Source: Chromatiaceae bacterium (lineage in GTDB: Bacteria; Pseudomonadota; Gammaproteobacteria; Chromatiales; Chromatiaceae). Taken from it: a stretch of DNA of 47,422 nt. The stretch is from contig JALSSC010000049.1 of the NCBI GenBank assembly GCA_026984455.1, positions 1-47,422 on the forward strand, given 5' to 3'. Below the pieces are notes generated by a model. It was not told where the DNA came from. It saw only the letters and a program-made list of their open reading frames with translations, and did no database searches. The position numbers and the translations under genes were made by a program. The stretch's first letter is position 1. Every line of letters starts with the position of its first letter. Shown one piece after another: positions 8,891 through 18,677 of this stretch.

Positions 8891-10147
8891 ATGACCGCGA
8901 AAAACGCCTTCTACGCCCAATCGGGCGGCGTCACCGCCGTAATCAACGCCTCCGCCTGCGGGGTCATCGAGACCGCCCGCCAGCATCCGGATCGGATCGC
9001 CAACGTCTATGCCGGCCGCAACGGCATCATCGGTGCCCTCACCGAGGACCTGATCGACACCTCCAAGGAGTCCGCCGAGGCCATCGCCGCCCTCCGCCAC
9101 ACGCCCTCCGGGGGCTTCGGCTCCTGCCGCTACAAGCTCAAGAGCCTGGAGCAGAACCGGCGCGAATACGAGCGCCTGATCGAGGTCTTCAAGGCCCACG
9201 ACATCGGCTATTTCTTCTACAACGGCGGCGGTGACTCCGCCGATACCTGCCACAAGGTCTCCCAGCTCTCCGAGACCCTGGGCTTTCCCATCCAGGCCAT
9301 CCACGTACCCAAGACCGTGGACAACGACCTGCCCATCACCGACAACTGTCCCGGCTTCGGTTCGGTGGCCAAGTACATCGCCGTCTCCACCCTAGAGGCC
9401 AGCTTCGACGTACGCTCCATGGCCAAGACCTCCACCAAGATCTTCGTCCTGGAGGTGATGGGCCGTCACGCCGGCTGGATCGCCGCCGCCGGCGGCCTGG
9501 TGGCGGACCACGACATCCCGGTGGTGGTCCTGTTCCCGGAGGTGGAGTTCGACCAGGACAAGTTCCTGGCCGCGGTCAAGGCCAAGGTGGAGAAGTACGA
9601 CTTCTGCAGCGTCGTGGTCTCCGAGGGCTGTCATTGGCCCGACGGTCGCTTCCTGGCCGAACAGGGCACTCGGGACGCCTTCGGTCACGCCCAGCTCGGT
9701 GGCGCCGCCCCGGTGGTGGCCAACATGATCAAGGACGCCCTGGGCTACAAGTTCCATTGGGCGGTGGCCGACTACCTCCAGCGCGCCGCCCGCCACCTGG
9801 CCTCCAAGACCGACGTGGAACAGGCCTACGCCATGGGCAAGGCCGCGGTGGAGTTCGCCCTGGCCGGTGACAACGCCATCATGCCCACCATCGTCCGGAC
9901 CGCCAACGATCCCTATCGCTGGGAGGTGGGCAAGGCGCCTCTGTCGGAGGTGGCCAACGTGGAGAAGATGATGCCCATGGAGTTCATCTCCGAGGACGGC
10001 CTGGGCATCACCGATGCCTGCCGTGAATACCTCTACCCCCTGATCCAGGGCGAGGACTACCCGCCCTACGACAAGGGCATGCCCAGGTACGTCACCCTCC
10101 GCAACGAGCCGGTGGCGAAGAAATCGGGCCGGGACTTCGAAGTCTGA
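8891..10147 (+). CDS. pfp: pyrophosphate-dependent 6-phosphofructokinase
   Basis: Reversibly phosphorylates fructose 6-phosphate with pyrophosphate, giving fructose 1,6-bisphosphate. The 418-aa product has the PFK phosphate-binding loop FFYNGGGDSADT (GGGDS rather than the GGDGS of ATP enzymes), the catalytic PKTVDNDLP segment and MGRHAGWIA. These fit the PPi-using PFK group seen in Methylococcus capsulatus and in sulfur-oxidising symbionts, where related enzymes can also act on sedoheptulose-7-phosphate (known for the family, not shown here). ATG 8891 is chosen because aaggag lies just upstream; the GTG at 8885 is too close. It is followed by a 67-aa gene and hppA. Confidence 0.93.
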   Translation: MTAKNAFYAQSGGVTAVINASACGVIETARQHPDRIANVYAGRNGIIGALTEDLIDTSKESAEAIAALRHTPSGGFGSCRYKLKSLEQNRREYERLIEVFKAHDIGYFFYNGGGDSADTCHKVSQLSETLGFPIQAIHVPKTVDNDLPITDNCPGFGSVAKYIAVSTLEASFDVRSMAKTSTKIFVLEVMGRHAGWIAAAGGLVADHDIPVVVLFPEVEFDQDKFLAAVKAKVEKYDFCSVVVSEGCHWPDGRFLAEQGTRDAFGHAQLGGAAPVVANMIKDALGYKFHWAVADYLQRAARHLASKTDVEQAYAMGKAAVEFALAGDNAIMPTIVRTANDPYRWEVGKAPLSEVANVEKMMPMEFISEDGLGITDACREYLYPLIQGEDYPPYDKGMPRYVTLRNEPVAKKSGRDFEV

Positions 10148-10205
10148 GAAATCGATGGCGGGGGAGGCGGCGGATGCCCTTCCCCCTTTTTTGCGGAGGA
10201 CACTC

Positions 10206-10409
10206 ATGGAGCTGGAACGCGCCCGCGAGCTGATCGCCACCCAACTCCAGTTCGGAGGCGGCTACAACCGCAACGCCGTGCGTCTGATCCTCGGGGAGAT
10301 CCAGCGCGGACACGGGCAGGCGGCAAGCGACGCCCTGATCCGCGAACTCGGCCTGGAGACGGCCTTCGGCCTGAGACCAGGGACCGATTTCAGCCGGGTG
10401 GGCCGGTGA
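10206..10409 (+). CDS. 67-aa protein between pfp and hppA
   Basis: A small, mostly helical protein (MELERARELIATQLQFGGGY, AVRLILGEIQRGHGQAASDALI, LGLETAFGLRPGTDF). A good ggagg ribosome-binding site lies before the ATG at 10206. It has no membrane segment. Its place between the PPi-dependent PFK and the H+-pyrophosphatase suggests a role linked to pyrophosphate metabolism, perhaps as a small regulator, but I recognise no family. Confidence 0.6.
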   Translation: MELERARELIATQLQFGGGYNRNAVRLILGEIQRGHGQAASDALIRELGLETAFGLRPGTDFSRVGR

Positions 10410-10521
10410 GGCCCGGGCTTGACCTGAGGCAAAGCGCCCTCCTCGAAGCACCGGTATCTGTTGCGGGTTGGTTCCTCCATCCATCGCACGCCATTCATCC
10501 ATAGTCATTTAGGAGAGAAGT

Positions 10522-12549
10522 ATGTCTGCTGGTCTCATTTTCGCGCTGCTGTGCGCCATACTGGCGCTGGTCTACGGGTTCTGGTCCGTGGGCTGGATCC
10601 TCAAACAGCCGGAAGGCGGCGAGCGCATGCGCGAGATCGCCGCCGCGGTACAGGAAGGTGCCCAGGCCTACCTCAACCGCCAATACACCACCATCGCCAT
10701 CGTGGGTGTCGCCCTGCTCCTGGTGATCGGTTTCTTCCTGAGCTGGATCACCGCCATCGGCTTCGGCATCGGTGCCACCCTTTCGGGGGCGACCGGCTAT
10801 ATCGGCATGAACATCTCGGTACGGGCCAATCTGCGCACCGCCCAGGCTGCTCATGAGGGCCTCAACGCGGCCTTGCAGATCGCCTTCCGCGGCGGTGCCA
10901 TCACCGGTCTGTTGGTGGTGGGACTGGCCCTCCTCGGCGTCAGCGGCTACTACGCCGTACTCACCCTCATGGGACTGCCCATGGACGAGGTGCTCCATGC
11001 CCTGGTGGGCCTCGGCTTCGGTGGATCCCTCATCTCCATCTTCGCCCGCCTCGGCGGCGGCATCTTCACCAAAGGCGCCGACGTGGGCGCCGATCTCGTG
11101 GGCAAGGTGGAGGCCGGTATCCCCGAAGACGATCCCCGCAATCCGGCGGTGATCGCCGACAACGTGGGCGACAACGTGGGCGATTGCGCCGGCATGGCCG
11201 CGGATCTCTTCGAGACCTACGCGGTGACCGTGGTGGCCACCATGCTCCTCGGCTTCATCCTGTTGCAGAGCGCAGATGCTGTGATCTACCCCCTGATCCT
11301 CGGTGGCGTCTCCATCGTCGCCTCCATCATCGGCACCTTCTTCGTCAAGGCCCGCGAGGGCGACACCAAGATCATGAGCGCCCTCTACAAGGGCCTGGTC
11401 GTCTCCGGGGTGCTCGCCGCCATCGCCTTCTGGTTCGTCACCGATCAGTTCATGGGGGGGAACGGTCACTACGGTACCACGCAGTTGTTCGGTGCCGCCC
11501 TCATCGGCCTGGTCCTCACCGGCGCCCTGGTGGTCCTCACCGAATACTACACCGCCACGGAGTTCTCGCCCGTGCGCCATATCGCCAACGCCTCCACCAC
11601 CGGTCACGCCACCAACATCATCGCCGGGCTGGGCGTGGCCATGAAGTCCACCTCCCTGCCCGTGCTGGTGATCTGCGCCGCCATCTGGGGCGCCTATGAC
11701 TTGGCGGGCCTCTACGGCATCGCCATCGCCGCCACCGCCATGCTCTCCATGACTGGGATCATCGTCGCCCTGGACGCCTACGGGCCCATCACCGACAACG
11801 CCGGCGGTATCGCCGAGATGGCCGAACTCGACGAGCGTATCCGCAACATCACCGACCCTCTGGACGCCGTGGGCAACACCACCAAGGCGGTCACCAAGGG
11901 CTATGCCATCGGCTCCGCGGGCCTGGCCGCCCTGGTCCTGTTCGCCGACTACACCCATGGGCTCTCCAAGGCCGGCTTCTCCCTGAGCTTCGATCTGTCC
12001 GACCACATGGTCATCATCGGCCTGTTCATCGGTGGCCTGGTGCCTTTCCTGTTCGGGGCCATGGCCATGGAGGCGGTGGGCCGCGCCGCCGGCGGTATCG
12101 TCGAGGAGGTCCGTCGTCAGTTCCGGGAGATGCCCGGAATCATGAAGCATGAGCAGAAGCCAGACTACTCGAAGGCCGTGGACATGCTCACCAAGGCGGC
12201 CATCAAGGAGATGATCCTGCCCTCCCTGCTGCCGGTACTGGTGCCGGTGGTGGTGGGCTTGGTCCTCGGGCCCAAGGCCCTCGGTGGCCTGCTCATGGGG
12301 ACCATCATCACTGGGTTGTTCGTGGCCATCTCCATGACCACCGGCGGCGGCGCCTGGGACAACGCCAAGAAATACATCGAGGACGGCAACCTCGGTGGCA
12401 AGGGTTCCGAGGCGCACAAGGCAGCGGTCACCGGCGACACCGTGGGCGACCCCTACAAGGATACCGCCGGGCCCGCGGTCAACCCGCTCATCAAGATCAT
12501 CAACATCGTCGCCCTGTTGATCGTGCCCCTGCTCCCGCATGCCTCTTGA
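10522..12549 (+). CDS. hppA: membrane-bound proton-pumping pyrophosphatase, K+-independent type
   Basis: Couples PPi hydrolysis to proton export across the inner membrane (or makes PPi in reverse). The 675-aa polytopic protein shows the PPi/Mg-binding motifs [31 protein letters not shown] and, near the end, [20 protein letters not shown]. The segment [15 protein letters not shown] carries Lys where K+-dependent enzymes carry Ala, which marks the K+-independent class (established for the family). An aggagaga ribosome-binding site precedes ATG 10522. With pfp upstream and ppa downstream it forms a PPi-energy block. Transcription probably ends at the hairpin 45 bp downstream. Confidence 0.96.
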   Translation: MSAGLIFALLCAILALVYGFWSVGWILKQPEGGERMREIAAAVQEGAQAYLNRQYTTIAIVGVALLLVIGFFLSWITAIGFGIGATLSGATGYIGMNISVRANLRTAQAAHEGLNAALQIAFRGGAITGLLVVGLALLGVSGYYAVLTLMGLPMDEVLHALVGLGFGGSLISIFARLGGGIFTKGADVGADLVGKVEAGIPEDDPRNPAVIADNVGDNVGDCAGMAADLFETYAVTVVATMLLGFILLQSADAVIYPLILGGVSIVASIIGTFFVKAREGDTKIMSALYKGLVVSGVLAAIAFWFVTDQFMGGNGHYGTTQLFGAALIGLVLTGALVVLTEYYTATEFSPVRHIANASTTGHATNIIAGLGVAMKSTSLPVLVICAAIWGAYDLAGLYGIAIAATAMLSMTGIIVALDAYGPITDNAGGIAEMAELDERIRNITDPLDAVGNTTKAVTKGYAIGSAGLAALVLFADYTHGLSKAGFSLSFDLSDHMVIIGLFIGGLVPFLFGAMAMEAVGRAAGGIVEEVRRQFREMPGIMKHEQKPDYSKAVDMLTKAAIKEMILPSLLPVLVPVVVGLVLGPKALGGLLMGTIITGLFVAISMTTGGGAWDNAKKYIEDGNLGGKGSEAHKAAVTGDTVGDPYKDTAGPAVNPLIKIINIVALLIVPLLPHAS

Positions 12550-12593
12550 TGGCTTGAAGCCGCCCGCTGCAAGCGGGTATCCTTGATCGAAAG

Positions 12594-12619
12594 GAGGCCG
12601 GTTCGCCGGCCTCTTTTTT
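12594..12619 (+). terminator. rho-independent terminator after hppA
   Basis: A perfect 8-bp stem (GAGGCCGG/CCGGCCTC) with a TTCG tetraloop is followed directly by six T residues. This is a textbook intrinsic terminator and separates hppA from ppa. Confidence 0.9.
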
Positions 12620-12835
12620 GCGAGAAGATCAGCAACGAACGGGGGATGGCGTGTCAGGTCCGTCACGCGTGCGATGGGCATACCCGCGATGGCTCTCCCA
12701 CCGGATACCCACCGTGCCGGGTCATCACGATCGCAGGCCATTTTCGTGAGCGGCGCAGACCACTCGCTTGCAGATTCCCCTACTCGACCAGCTTTTCGTC
12801 CAAACCTGAAACAACGACCACCAGCGGAGACCGCC

Positions 12836-13384
12836 ATGAACCTCGACCGCGTCAGTCCGGGCCAGGATTGCCCCAATGAGATCAACGTCATCATCGAGAT
12901 CCCGGCCCATTCGGACCCGGTGAAATACGAGCTGGACAAGGCCACTGGGGCCATGTTCGTGGACCGCTTCATGACCTCGGCCATGCACTACCCCTGCAAC
13001 TACGGCTACGTGCCCCATACCCTCTCCACCGATGGCGATCCGGTGGACGTGCTGGTGGTCACCCCTTATCCCCTGATCCCCGGTTCGGTGATCCGCGCCC
13101 GCCCTGTGGGGGTGCTCAAGATGACCGACGAATCCGGCGACGACGCCAAAGTTCTCGCGGTGCCGGTCGATAATCTCTGCAAGGGCTATCGCCAGGTGCA
13201 GGACTTCCGTGACATGCCCCAGGATCTGCTCGACCGCATCGCCCACTTCTTCGAGCACTACAAGGACCTGGACGAGGGCAAGTGGGTGCGGGTGGACGGC
13301 TGGGGCGGCCTGGATCAGGCCAAGCAGGAGATCGTCAGCAGCATCGACATGTACCGCAGCGCCCCGGAGAAGCCGCACTTCTGA
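12836..13384 (+). CDS. ppa: inorganic pyrophosphatase (soluble, family I)
   Basis: Hydrolyses PPi to two phosphates in the cytoplasm. The 182-aa product has the metal-binding signature D66-G-D68-P-V-D71 (DGDPVDVLV), the [12 protein letters not shown] strand and the lysines typical of family I enzymes (E. coli type). ATG 12836 gives the normal length; the frame is open upstream but that stretch is not conserved-looking. It is separated from hppA by a terminator and about 215 bp that must hold its own promoter. Coexistence with PPi-dependent PFK and H+-PPase means three enzymes compete for PPi. Confidence 0.96.
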   Translation: MNLDRVSPGQDCPNEINVIIEIPAHSDPVKYELDKATGAMFVDRFMTSAMHYPCNYGYVPHTLSTDGDPVDVLVVTPYPLIPGSVIRARPVGVLKMTDESGDDAKVLAVPVDNLCKGYRQVQDFRDMPQDLLDRIAHFFEHYKDLDEGKWVRVDGWGGLDQAKQEIVSSIDMYRSAPEKPHF

Positions 13385-13403
13385 CCGGAGGTCATGAACC
13401 CGC

Positions 13404-13958
13404 ATGAAGGTCTGTATTCTCTCCGACAGTCACGACCACATTCCGCTGCTCGATGCCGCGGTGGCGGAGGCCCGTTCCCTGGGCGCCGAGGCGGTGCTGC
13501 ACTGTGGCGACGTGGTCGCCCCCAGCACCCTGGGCTGCCTGGAGCAGTACGACCTGCCGGTGCACATCATCCATGGCAACAACACCGGCGACCTCTATAC
13601 CCTGGGGCGCATGGCGGCGCGCAAGGACAGCCGGATCCACTATCATGGCATGGATGCCGCGCTGGAACTGGGCCGACGACGCATCTTTCTGGTCCACTAT
13701 CCCCATTACGCGCGCGCCCTGGCCTGCACCGGCGACTGGGATCTGGTCTGTTGTGGGCACAGCCACAAGGCGCTTACCGAGGCCGTCCCCAACCACACGG
13801 GCGGCCATACCTGGCTGCTCAATCCCGGCACCGTGGGCGGCGTCGGCCGGGCCCCCGCGACCTGGGTCCTCGCCGATCTAGAAGACCTGACCTTCGAACT
13901 GCACGAAGTGCCCAAGTCCATCGAACACCCAGACCTGTTTACGGCAGTCACCCCATGA
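13404..13958 (+). CDS. YfcE/MJ0936-family metallophosphoesterase
   Basis: A 184-aa cytoplasmic phosphodiesterase of the calcineurin-like fold. Metal-ligand motifs are visible in order: LSDSHDH (D8, H10), HCGDVV, HGNNTG, VHYPHY and CCGHSHK. Family members hydrolyse phosphodiesters with Mn2+; the natural substrate here is unknown. It begins 19 bp after ppa, so may be co-transcribed with it, and overlaps moaC by 4 nt (ATGA), indicating coupled translation. Confidence 0.85.
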   Translation: MKVCILSDSHDHIPLLDAAVAEARSLGAEAVLHCGDVVAPSTLGCLEQYDLPVHIIHGNNTGDLYTLGRMAARKDSRIHYHGMDAALELGRRRIFLVHYPHYARALACTGDWDLVCCGHSHKALTEAVPNHTGGHTWLLNPGTVGGVGRAPATWVLADLEDLTFELHEVPKSIEHPDLFTAVTP

Positions 13959-14440
13959 GCAAACTCACCCATTTCAATTCCAAAGGCCAGGCCCACATGG
14001 TGGACGTGGGGGGCAAGGACAGCACCCATCGCGCGGCCATCGCCGAGGGGCGCATCCACATGCAGCCCGCCACCCTGTCGTTGATCCGCTCCGGCGGGCA
14101 TCGCAAGGGTGACGTCCTGGGTATCGCCCGGGTCGCCGGCATCATGGCGGCAAAGCGTACCGCCGACCTCATCCCCCTGTGCCACCCGCTGCCTCTCACC
14201 AAGGTGGAGATCGACCTGGATGCCGAGACCGATCCTCCGAGCGTGCACTGCCTCGCCCGGGCGGAGACCGAAGGTCGCACCGGGGTGGAGATGGAGGCCC
14301 TGTGCGCGGTGCAGGTAGCCCTGCTCACGGTGTATGACATGTGCAAGGCGGTGGACCGGGGGATGAGCCTGGACCAAGTGCGCCTGCTCGAAAAGGCCGG
14401 TGGAAAATCCGGACATTGGCGGCGGCCTTCCGCCGATTGA
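13955..14440 (+). CDS. moaC: cyclic pyranopterin monophosphate synthase
   Basis: Converts the MoaA product to cyclic pyranopterin monophosphate in molybdenum-cofactor synthesis. The 161-aa product matches the family length. Visible conserved segments are [18 protein letters not shown] and the active-site region [30 protein letters not shown] (Glu, Asp and Lys acid/base residues). ATG 13955 overlaps the TGA of the phosphoesterase gene. No other moa gene is nearby. Confidence 0.96.
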   Translation: MSKLTHFNSKGQAHMVDVGGKDSTHRAAIAEGRIHMQPATLSLIRSGGHRKGDVLGIARVAGIMAAKRTADLIPLCHPLPLTKVEIDLDAETDPPSVHCLARAETEGRTGVEMEALCAVQVALLTVYDMCKAVDRGMSLDQVRLLEKAGGKSGHWRRPSAD

Positions 14441-14477
14441 GCCATAATGGGTAGGCTCCTCTCTTCGGAGAACATAG

Positions 14478-14939
14478 ATGGCCAAATTCGTCGAATGGTC
14501 GGATGAACTCAGTGTCGGCATCGAGGAGATCGATGCCCAACACAAGGTCCTGGTGGATCTCGTCAACGAGATGCACGAGGCCATTGCCCAGCGCCACGGC
14601 AGTGACGTCGTCAAGGACATCCTGGACAAGCTGGTGGACTACACCCGCACCCACTTCGTGGTGGAGGAGAGCCTCATGCGCATCCTAAATTATCCGGACT
14701 ACGAGCCCCACAAGGAACAGCACGAGGAGTTGATGCAGCACGTCCACGACCTCCAGGACAAGGTCGCCAGCGGCAAGACCGCCATCGGCTTCGAACTCTT
14801 GCATTTCCTCAAGGTCTGGCTCACCAAGCACATCATGGAGACGGACAGGCAGTACAGCGCCTTCTTCCTGGCCGCGGGGGCCCAGCCGAAACTGAGCAAG
14901 AAGGGCTGGATCTCCCGCCTCTGGGGGCATAAGGCCTGA
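14478..14939 (+). CDS. bacteriohemerythrin
   Basis: A 153-aa O2-binding diiron protein with a four-helix bundle. All seven expected iron ligands are present: H22, H59, E63, H78, H82, H118 and D123. The C-terminal tail ([16 protein letters not shown]) is extra. Family members carry or sense oxygen, in methanotrophs delivering O2 to methane monooxygenase. Here no oxygenase is adjacent, so the role is open. Its TGA overlaps the probable CTG start of engB. Confidence 0.92.
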   Translation: MAKFVEWSDELSVGIEEIDAQHKVLVDLVNEMHEAIAQRHGSDVVKDILDKLVDYTRTHFVVEESLMRILNYPDYEPHKEQHEELMQHVHDLQDKVASGKTAIGFELLHFLKVWLTKHIMETDRQYSAFFLAAGAQPKLSKKGWISRLWGHKA

Positions 14940-15550
14940 ACGACCTCTACCGCCGCGCGCGCTTCCTGAAGAGCGCCGCCCAACTGCACCAGGCGCCGCC
15001 CGATACGGGCCACGAAGTGGCCTTCGCCGGGCGCTCCAACGCCGGCAAGTCCAGCGCCATCAACACCCTGTGCGCGCAAAAGGCCCTGGCGCGCACCAGT
15101 AAGACCCCGGGCCGCACCCAGTTGCTCAACTTCTTCGAACTCGATCGCGAACGGCGTCTGGTGGATCTGCCCGGCTACGGCTTTGCGCGTGTCTCCGAGG
15201 CCACCAAGGGGCGCTGGCAGGAACTCCTCGATACCTACCTCACCCACCGGCACTCCCTGCGTGGCATCGTCCTCCTCGCCGACGTCCGTCATCCCCTGAA
15301 GGACTACGACCGCCACATGCTGGGGTGGTGTGCCGGAGCCGGTCTGCCTGCCCTTGTCCTGCTCACCAAGGCGGACAAACTCAAACGCGGTCCCGCCCTG
15401 GCCCGGCGGGCGGAAGTCCGGCGGGAACTCGCAGACTTGGGCGCGGGATTCAGTGCACAGCTCTTTTCATCGCTCAGGCCCCAGGGGGTCGACGAGTTGC
15501 GGGAAGTATTGAATCTGTGGCTCCAGGTCCCAGAACCTCTGTCGTTCTGA
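14936..15550 (+). CDS. engB: ribosome-biogenesis GTPase YihA/EngB, CTG start
   Basis: An essential-type GTPase for 50S assembly. The 204-aa product has the P-loop GRSNAGKS, G3 DLPGYGF and G4 TKADK. The conserved N-terminus ([20 protein letters not shown] ... [11 protein letters not shown]) continues upstream of the only common start codon, a GTG at 15017 that would cut directly before the P-loop strand. In that frame a TAA lies at 14930, so the start must be between 14933 and 15017. The fitting codon is CTG at 14936, which forms a CTGA overlap with the hemerythrin stop. Coupled non-AUG initiation is inferred. Confidence 0.88.
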   Translation: MNDLYRRARFLKSAAQLHQAPPDTGHEVAFAGRSNAGKSSAINTLCAQKALARTSKTPGRTQLLNFFELDRERRLVDLPGYGFARVSEATKGRWQELLDTYLTHRHSLRGIVLLADVRHPLKDYDRHMLGWCAGAGLPALVLLTKADKLKRGPALARRAEVRRELADLGAGFSAQLFSSLRPQGVDELREVLNLWLQVPEPLSF

Positions 15551-15643
15551 AAATCGCAACCGGGACCGGCGCCGGGCGACACATCCCCGTGGCCTCCTCC
15601 CTGGTTCGCCGACCATCCTGGGGTCAGGCGGGCAGAATGCGGC

Positions 15644-16087
15644 TCAATCCACGAAGAACTGCTGCTTCATCAGGATCTTATGGGTCCGTTGGGATCCTTC
15701 GGGCCGTACCTCGATGGTGAAATTCAGATGCTCCTGGTTGTGTACATGGAATTCACCGATGTAATAGATGGCGTCCTGCTCGTCGATCTCACGCATCGGG
15801 ATCTCGATGGTTTGACCGCGGAAATTGACCGCACGTGCGTGGACCTCGGCCGGCACAGGCTTGCCCGTGGTACCGGGTACGTCACGAATCACGCTCACAT
15901 TGAGCATGCCCTTGCTCTTGCTGCGCTGGATGCCGTAGGTATGCGCCACCTTCGGGTCCAGCATATCCGTGGTGAGGGCACTGTGGTAGATGGTGTAGCC
16001 CGGGATTCGGGTGGAGTTCTCGGCCTGGGCGACTGCCATCAGCAACAACAGGGGAAGGGCAAAGGCGAGTCTGGGATAAGGGATCAT
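15644..16087 (-). CDS. DUF4426 periplasmic protein
   Basis: A 147-aa exported protein with a signal peptide (about 1-22, LPLLLLMAVAQA). It is followed by one DUF4426-type beta domain (YTIYHSALTTDMLDPKVAHT, YGIQRSKSKGMLNVSVI). The family is widespread in gammaproteobacteria and has no settled function. It is convergent with engB and has no operon partner; 400 bp of apparently empty sequence lies upstream. Confidence 0.85.
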   Translation of the reverse strand: MIPYPRLAFALPLLLLMAVAQAENSTRIPGYTIYHSALTTDMLDPKVAHTYGIQRSKSKGMLNVSVIRDVPGTTGKPVPAEVHARAVNFRGQTIEIPMREIDEQDAIYYIGEFHVHNQEHLNFTIEVRPEGSQRTHKILMKQQFFVD

Positions 16088-16486
16088 GGGACCTCCTGGT
16101 GGATCGTTTGCTTATGGTTATGTCTCTCCCGTGAGGCATCCACGGGAACAAGGGGACAAATCGGTATCCGAAGAGCGATACCCGTCGCGCACGCGTCTCA
16201 GGTCTTCCGCGGGACGCCTCCTGGCCAGAGGCCAGCATCCCTTGCACGCGTGGGATGAGCGGCCGATTGCAGTGTGTCCACCGCACCGAGTCGCCGCAAC
16301 ACAACCCGCAGGCAGGAAGGCGCAAGGCCCGAATCCATGCGCAACAGGCCAAGCATAGCCGCATTCACGATGGGCTTGCCAGTCCTTTGACGCCCTCTTG
16401 AACAGGAGACCGGCCAGGGCACCCCAGCCTGTCACAGAGGCCGGGGTCCTTCGCCTCTTTTTCAAGCGCGGCACCTGCGTCGGCCT
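16088..16486. other. 400-bp spacer without recognisable gene
   Basis: No ORF with family features. The segment at about 16168-16186 (atacccgtcgcgcacgcg) resembles one end of the hairpin element but nothing else of it is present. It may contain the promoter of the DUF4426 gene and the 3' end of the dynamin-gene transcript. Confidence 0.4.
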
Positions 16487-18460
16487 TCATCCTCCCTGAG
16501 AGGCCACCAACCGGGGACGTGGATGCTCCGTCTTGTCCACGGGTATCGGGTGCTGGAGTTGGTTGTGCATGTTGCGAAGGGCCGTGAGCTGGCGCGCCAG
16601 TTCGGCGTACTGATCCTCCAGATCCTCTATGCGCACCTGCAGGGTACTCTTGGATTGGCCGATCTTCTGCAGATTGTCCAGGCGCTTCGCCATCATCTCC
16701 TTGTGTTCGTGTATCTGTTCCACGAGGGGATTGAGGGCGGCACCCAACCAGACGTCCAGGCCGCGGTCGAGGCGCACGAAGATATCACGTCCACGCCCCG
16801 CCAGTACGTGGAAGAAACGTCTGGCTACGCTGCTCTGCTCGCTGAAGGCCATGCGCGGACTCTTACGGAAGGCCTCTGCCTCTTGATGGAGAAGCTCCAG
16901 CTCCACTCGAAACCGGACCGTAGAGAAGGTCTGGGGCTGGACCGAGGAGAATCCAAACTCGTTTTGAAACTGCTGGTAGATCCGCCGTACCCGCTTGCGG
17001 GTCTTTTCCGTCTGGACGGTGGTGGCATTCATGGCCCGCCGGAACTCGTCGAACAGGAATCTCATCACCTGTCTCATGCCGTGGGTCGTCCAGCTCTTAA
17101 GCATCTCCCGATGGCTGGTCCCGATCAGGGCATCTATCCTGTCGATAGAGGTCAATTCCCGAAGGCTCTGGATCTCACTTTGAAAGTCGTGTCGTGCGCT
17201 CTGGAACCGGCCGATACTGGCCAGATACTGGGCCTGCTCGGCGCGGGTCTTCTCCAGCAGGCGATTGATGACGTCCTCGCTCTTGTCACGCAGTTGCTCC
17301 AACTCATGCAACTGGCGTTTGACGTTGTTGAGCTGTTGTGCAACGAGGCCACGCTGACTCTCCATCAACTGGCCTACCTCGGCCTCGATACGCCTCATCA
17401 CGATAGCCTGGCGATTGCGCAGCATGTGGCTGGACAGAAACTCCTCCAGCGCGGGCAGGGCGCTGCGTTGCAGCAGATCCGGATCGTTGCAGACCTTGCC
17501 CACCAGCCCCTTTGCGGCCGATACGGGAAACACGACGTCTTCCTTGACCCCGAGGATGCGCGCGGTGGAACTGCGTTGCTCAGCTATGGCAGCTTCTACC
17601 TCCCCGGGCCCGCGCAGATCGTCCCAGAGTACGTCGATCTTGTTCAGCACCACCATCAGGCCCTGCCTCCGGCTGGCCTGAAAACCCTGGATGTGATGTT
17701 GCCACATCTCCAGGTCGCTGCGGGTGACTCCGGCATCGGCCGCCAGCACAAACAGGATGGCCTGGGCCGCAGGCAGGGTGCTGAGGGTAAGCTCCGGCTC
17801 GCTGCCCAAGGCGTTCAGGCCCGGGGTGTCGAGGATGACCAGGCCTTGTTTGAGCAACGGATGGGGGAAGCTGATGATCGCATGGCGCCAGCGTGGGATC
17901 TCCACCTCCCCCTCCACCAGGGCGTCTCCGTCCGCCTTGGCGTCATATAGACCGAGGTGGGCGGCCTCATCCGGGGGGACGCGCTTGACCATCACGAGTT
18001 CCTGCAGGGCCGACTGCATCTGCTCCGGGGATTGGAGGTTCAGCGGATAGTGGACCCATTGTTTCGGATCGGCCTTGAGTTCGGACACCGAGGTTTCTTG
18101 GTTGCGGGTCTCGATGGGCAGGAGGCGAATATAGGCCTCGTTGCGCTGATCGTCCCAGAGCATCTCCGTGGGACACATGGTGGTACGCCCGGCGGCGGAA
18201 GGCAGCAGGCGGCGCCCATAGTCGGCGAAGAACACGGCATTGATGAGTTCGGTCTTGCCGCGGGAGAACTCCGCCACGAAGGCGATGGTGAGCCGGTCTC
18301 TGGCGAGGGTATCGCGCGTGATGCGGATTCGTTGCCTGGTCTCATCGGTGGCCAGGCCGTGCTGATCGAGCCAGGCCGAGAAGGCATCCACGGTCCGCGA
18401 AACCTGGGTCTTCCATTTGCCATAGGCCTGGAAGCCCTGCTGAAACCCGTTGTTGGCCAT
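16487..18460 (-). CDS. dynamin-like large GTPase
   Basis: A 657-aa bacterial dynamin-family protein. The GTPase domain lies at about 55-330: P-loop AEFSRGKT (63-70; the first Gly of the usual GEFSRGKS is Ala), the switch region with the TTMCPTE threonines, G3 DTPGLN and G4 NKIDVLW. The rest is long helical/coiled-coil stalk (about 370-480 and 590-645). A hydrophobic paddle is not obvious. Such proteins remodel or protect membranes, but the role is unproven in this lineage. It is monocistronic; the -10-like TATACT upstream on the minus strand (18492-18497) may be its promoter. Confidence 0.85.
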   Translation of the reverse strand: MANNGFQQGFQAYGKWKTQVSRTVDAFSAWLDQHGLATDETRQRIRITRDTLARDRLTIAFVAEFSRGKTELINAVFFADYGRRLLPSAAGRTTMCPTEMLWDDQRNEAYIRLLPIETRNQETSVSELKADPKQWVHYPLNLQSPEQMQSALQELVMVKRVPPDEAAHLGLYDAKADGDALVEGEVEIPRWRHAIISFPHPLLKQGLVILDTPGLNALGSEPELTLSTLPAAQAILFVLAADAGVTRSDLEMWQHHIQGFQASRRQGLMVVLNKIDVLWDDLRGPGEVEAAIAEQRSSTARILGVKEDVVFPVSAAKGLVGKVCNDPDLLQRSALPALEEFLSSHMLRNRQAIVMRRIEAEVGQLMESQRGLVAQQLNNVKRQLHELEQLRDKSEDVINRLLEKTRAEQAQYLASIGRFQSARHDFQSEIQSLRELTSIDRIDALIGTSHREMLKSWTTHGMRQVMRFLFDEFRRAMNATTVQTEKTRKRVRRIYQQFQNEFGFSSVQPQTFSTVRFRVELELLHQEAEAFRKSPRMAFSEQSSVARRFFHVLAGRGRDIFVRLDRGLDVWLGAALNPLVEQIHEHKEMMAKRLDNLQKIGQSKSTLQVRIEDLEDQYAELARQLTALRNMHNQLQHPIPVDKTEHPRPRLVASQGG

Positions 18461-18491
18461 GCCTTGCCGCCTATTCGTTCTTGATTTTTCG

Positions 18492-18497
18492 AGTATA
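18492..18497 (-). promoter_or_regulatory. possible -10 box of the dynamin-like gene
   Basis: TATACT on the minus strand about 35 bp upstream of the ATG at 18460, in a short AT-rich stretch within GC-rich surroundings. No good -35 match at 16-18 bp, so this is tentative. Confidence 0.3.
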
Positions 18498-18677
18498 AAA
18501 AGAGATCAGATGACAAAGCGTGACGAAAGCCCCAGTTCCCATCCACGGTGCCCGCTCCGTGTCGCCGTAGGAGATGCCAGGAAGGGCCGTGATCAGGGGG
18601 GCTCCTGAAGGCTTCGTCAGGCCCGGATCTTTCACCGGGGGCGGGCAGCGGCGCTGCGCAACCGGCCATGCCGGAAT

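Noticed and set aside
10495-12984. 829-residue ORF antisense to hppA
   Set aside because: GC-rich shadow with His/Asp/Gly-rich nonsense composition, opposite a clear H+-PPase gene.
16166-16190. possible solitary end of the hairpin element (atacccgtcgcgcacgcg)
   Set aside because: Only about 18 bases match and no core or second end is present.
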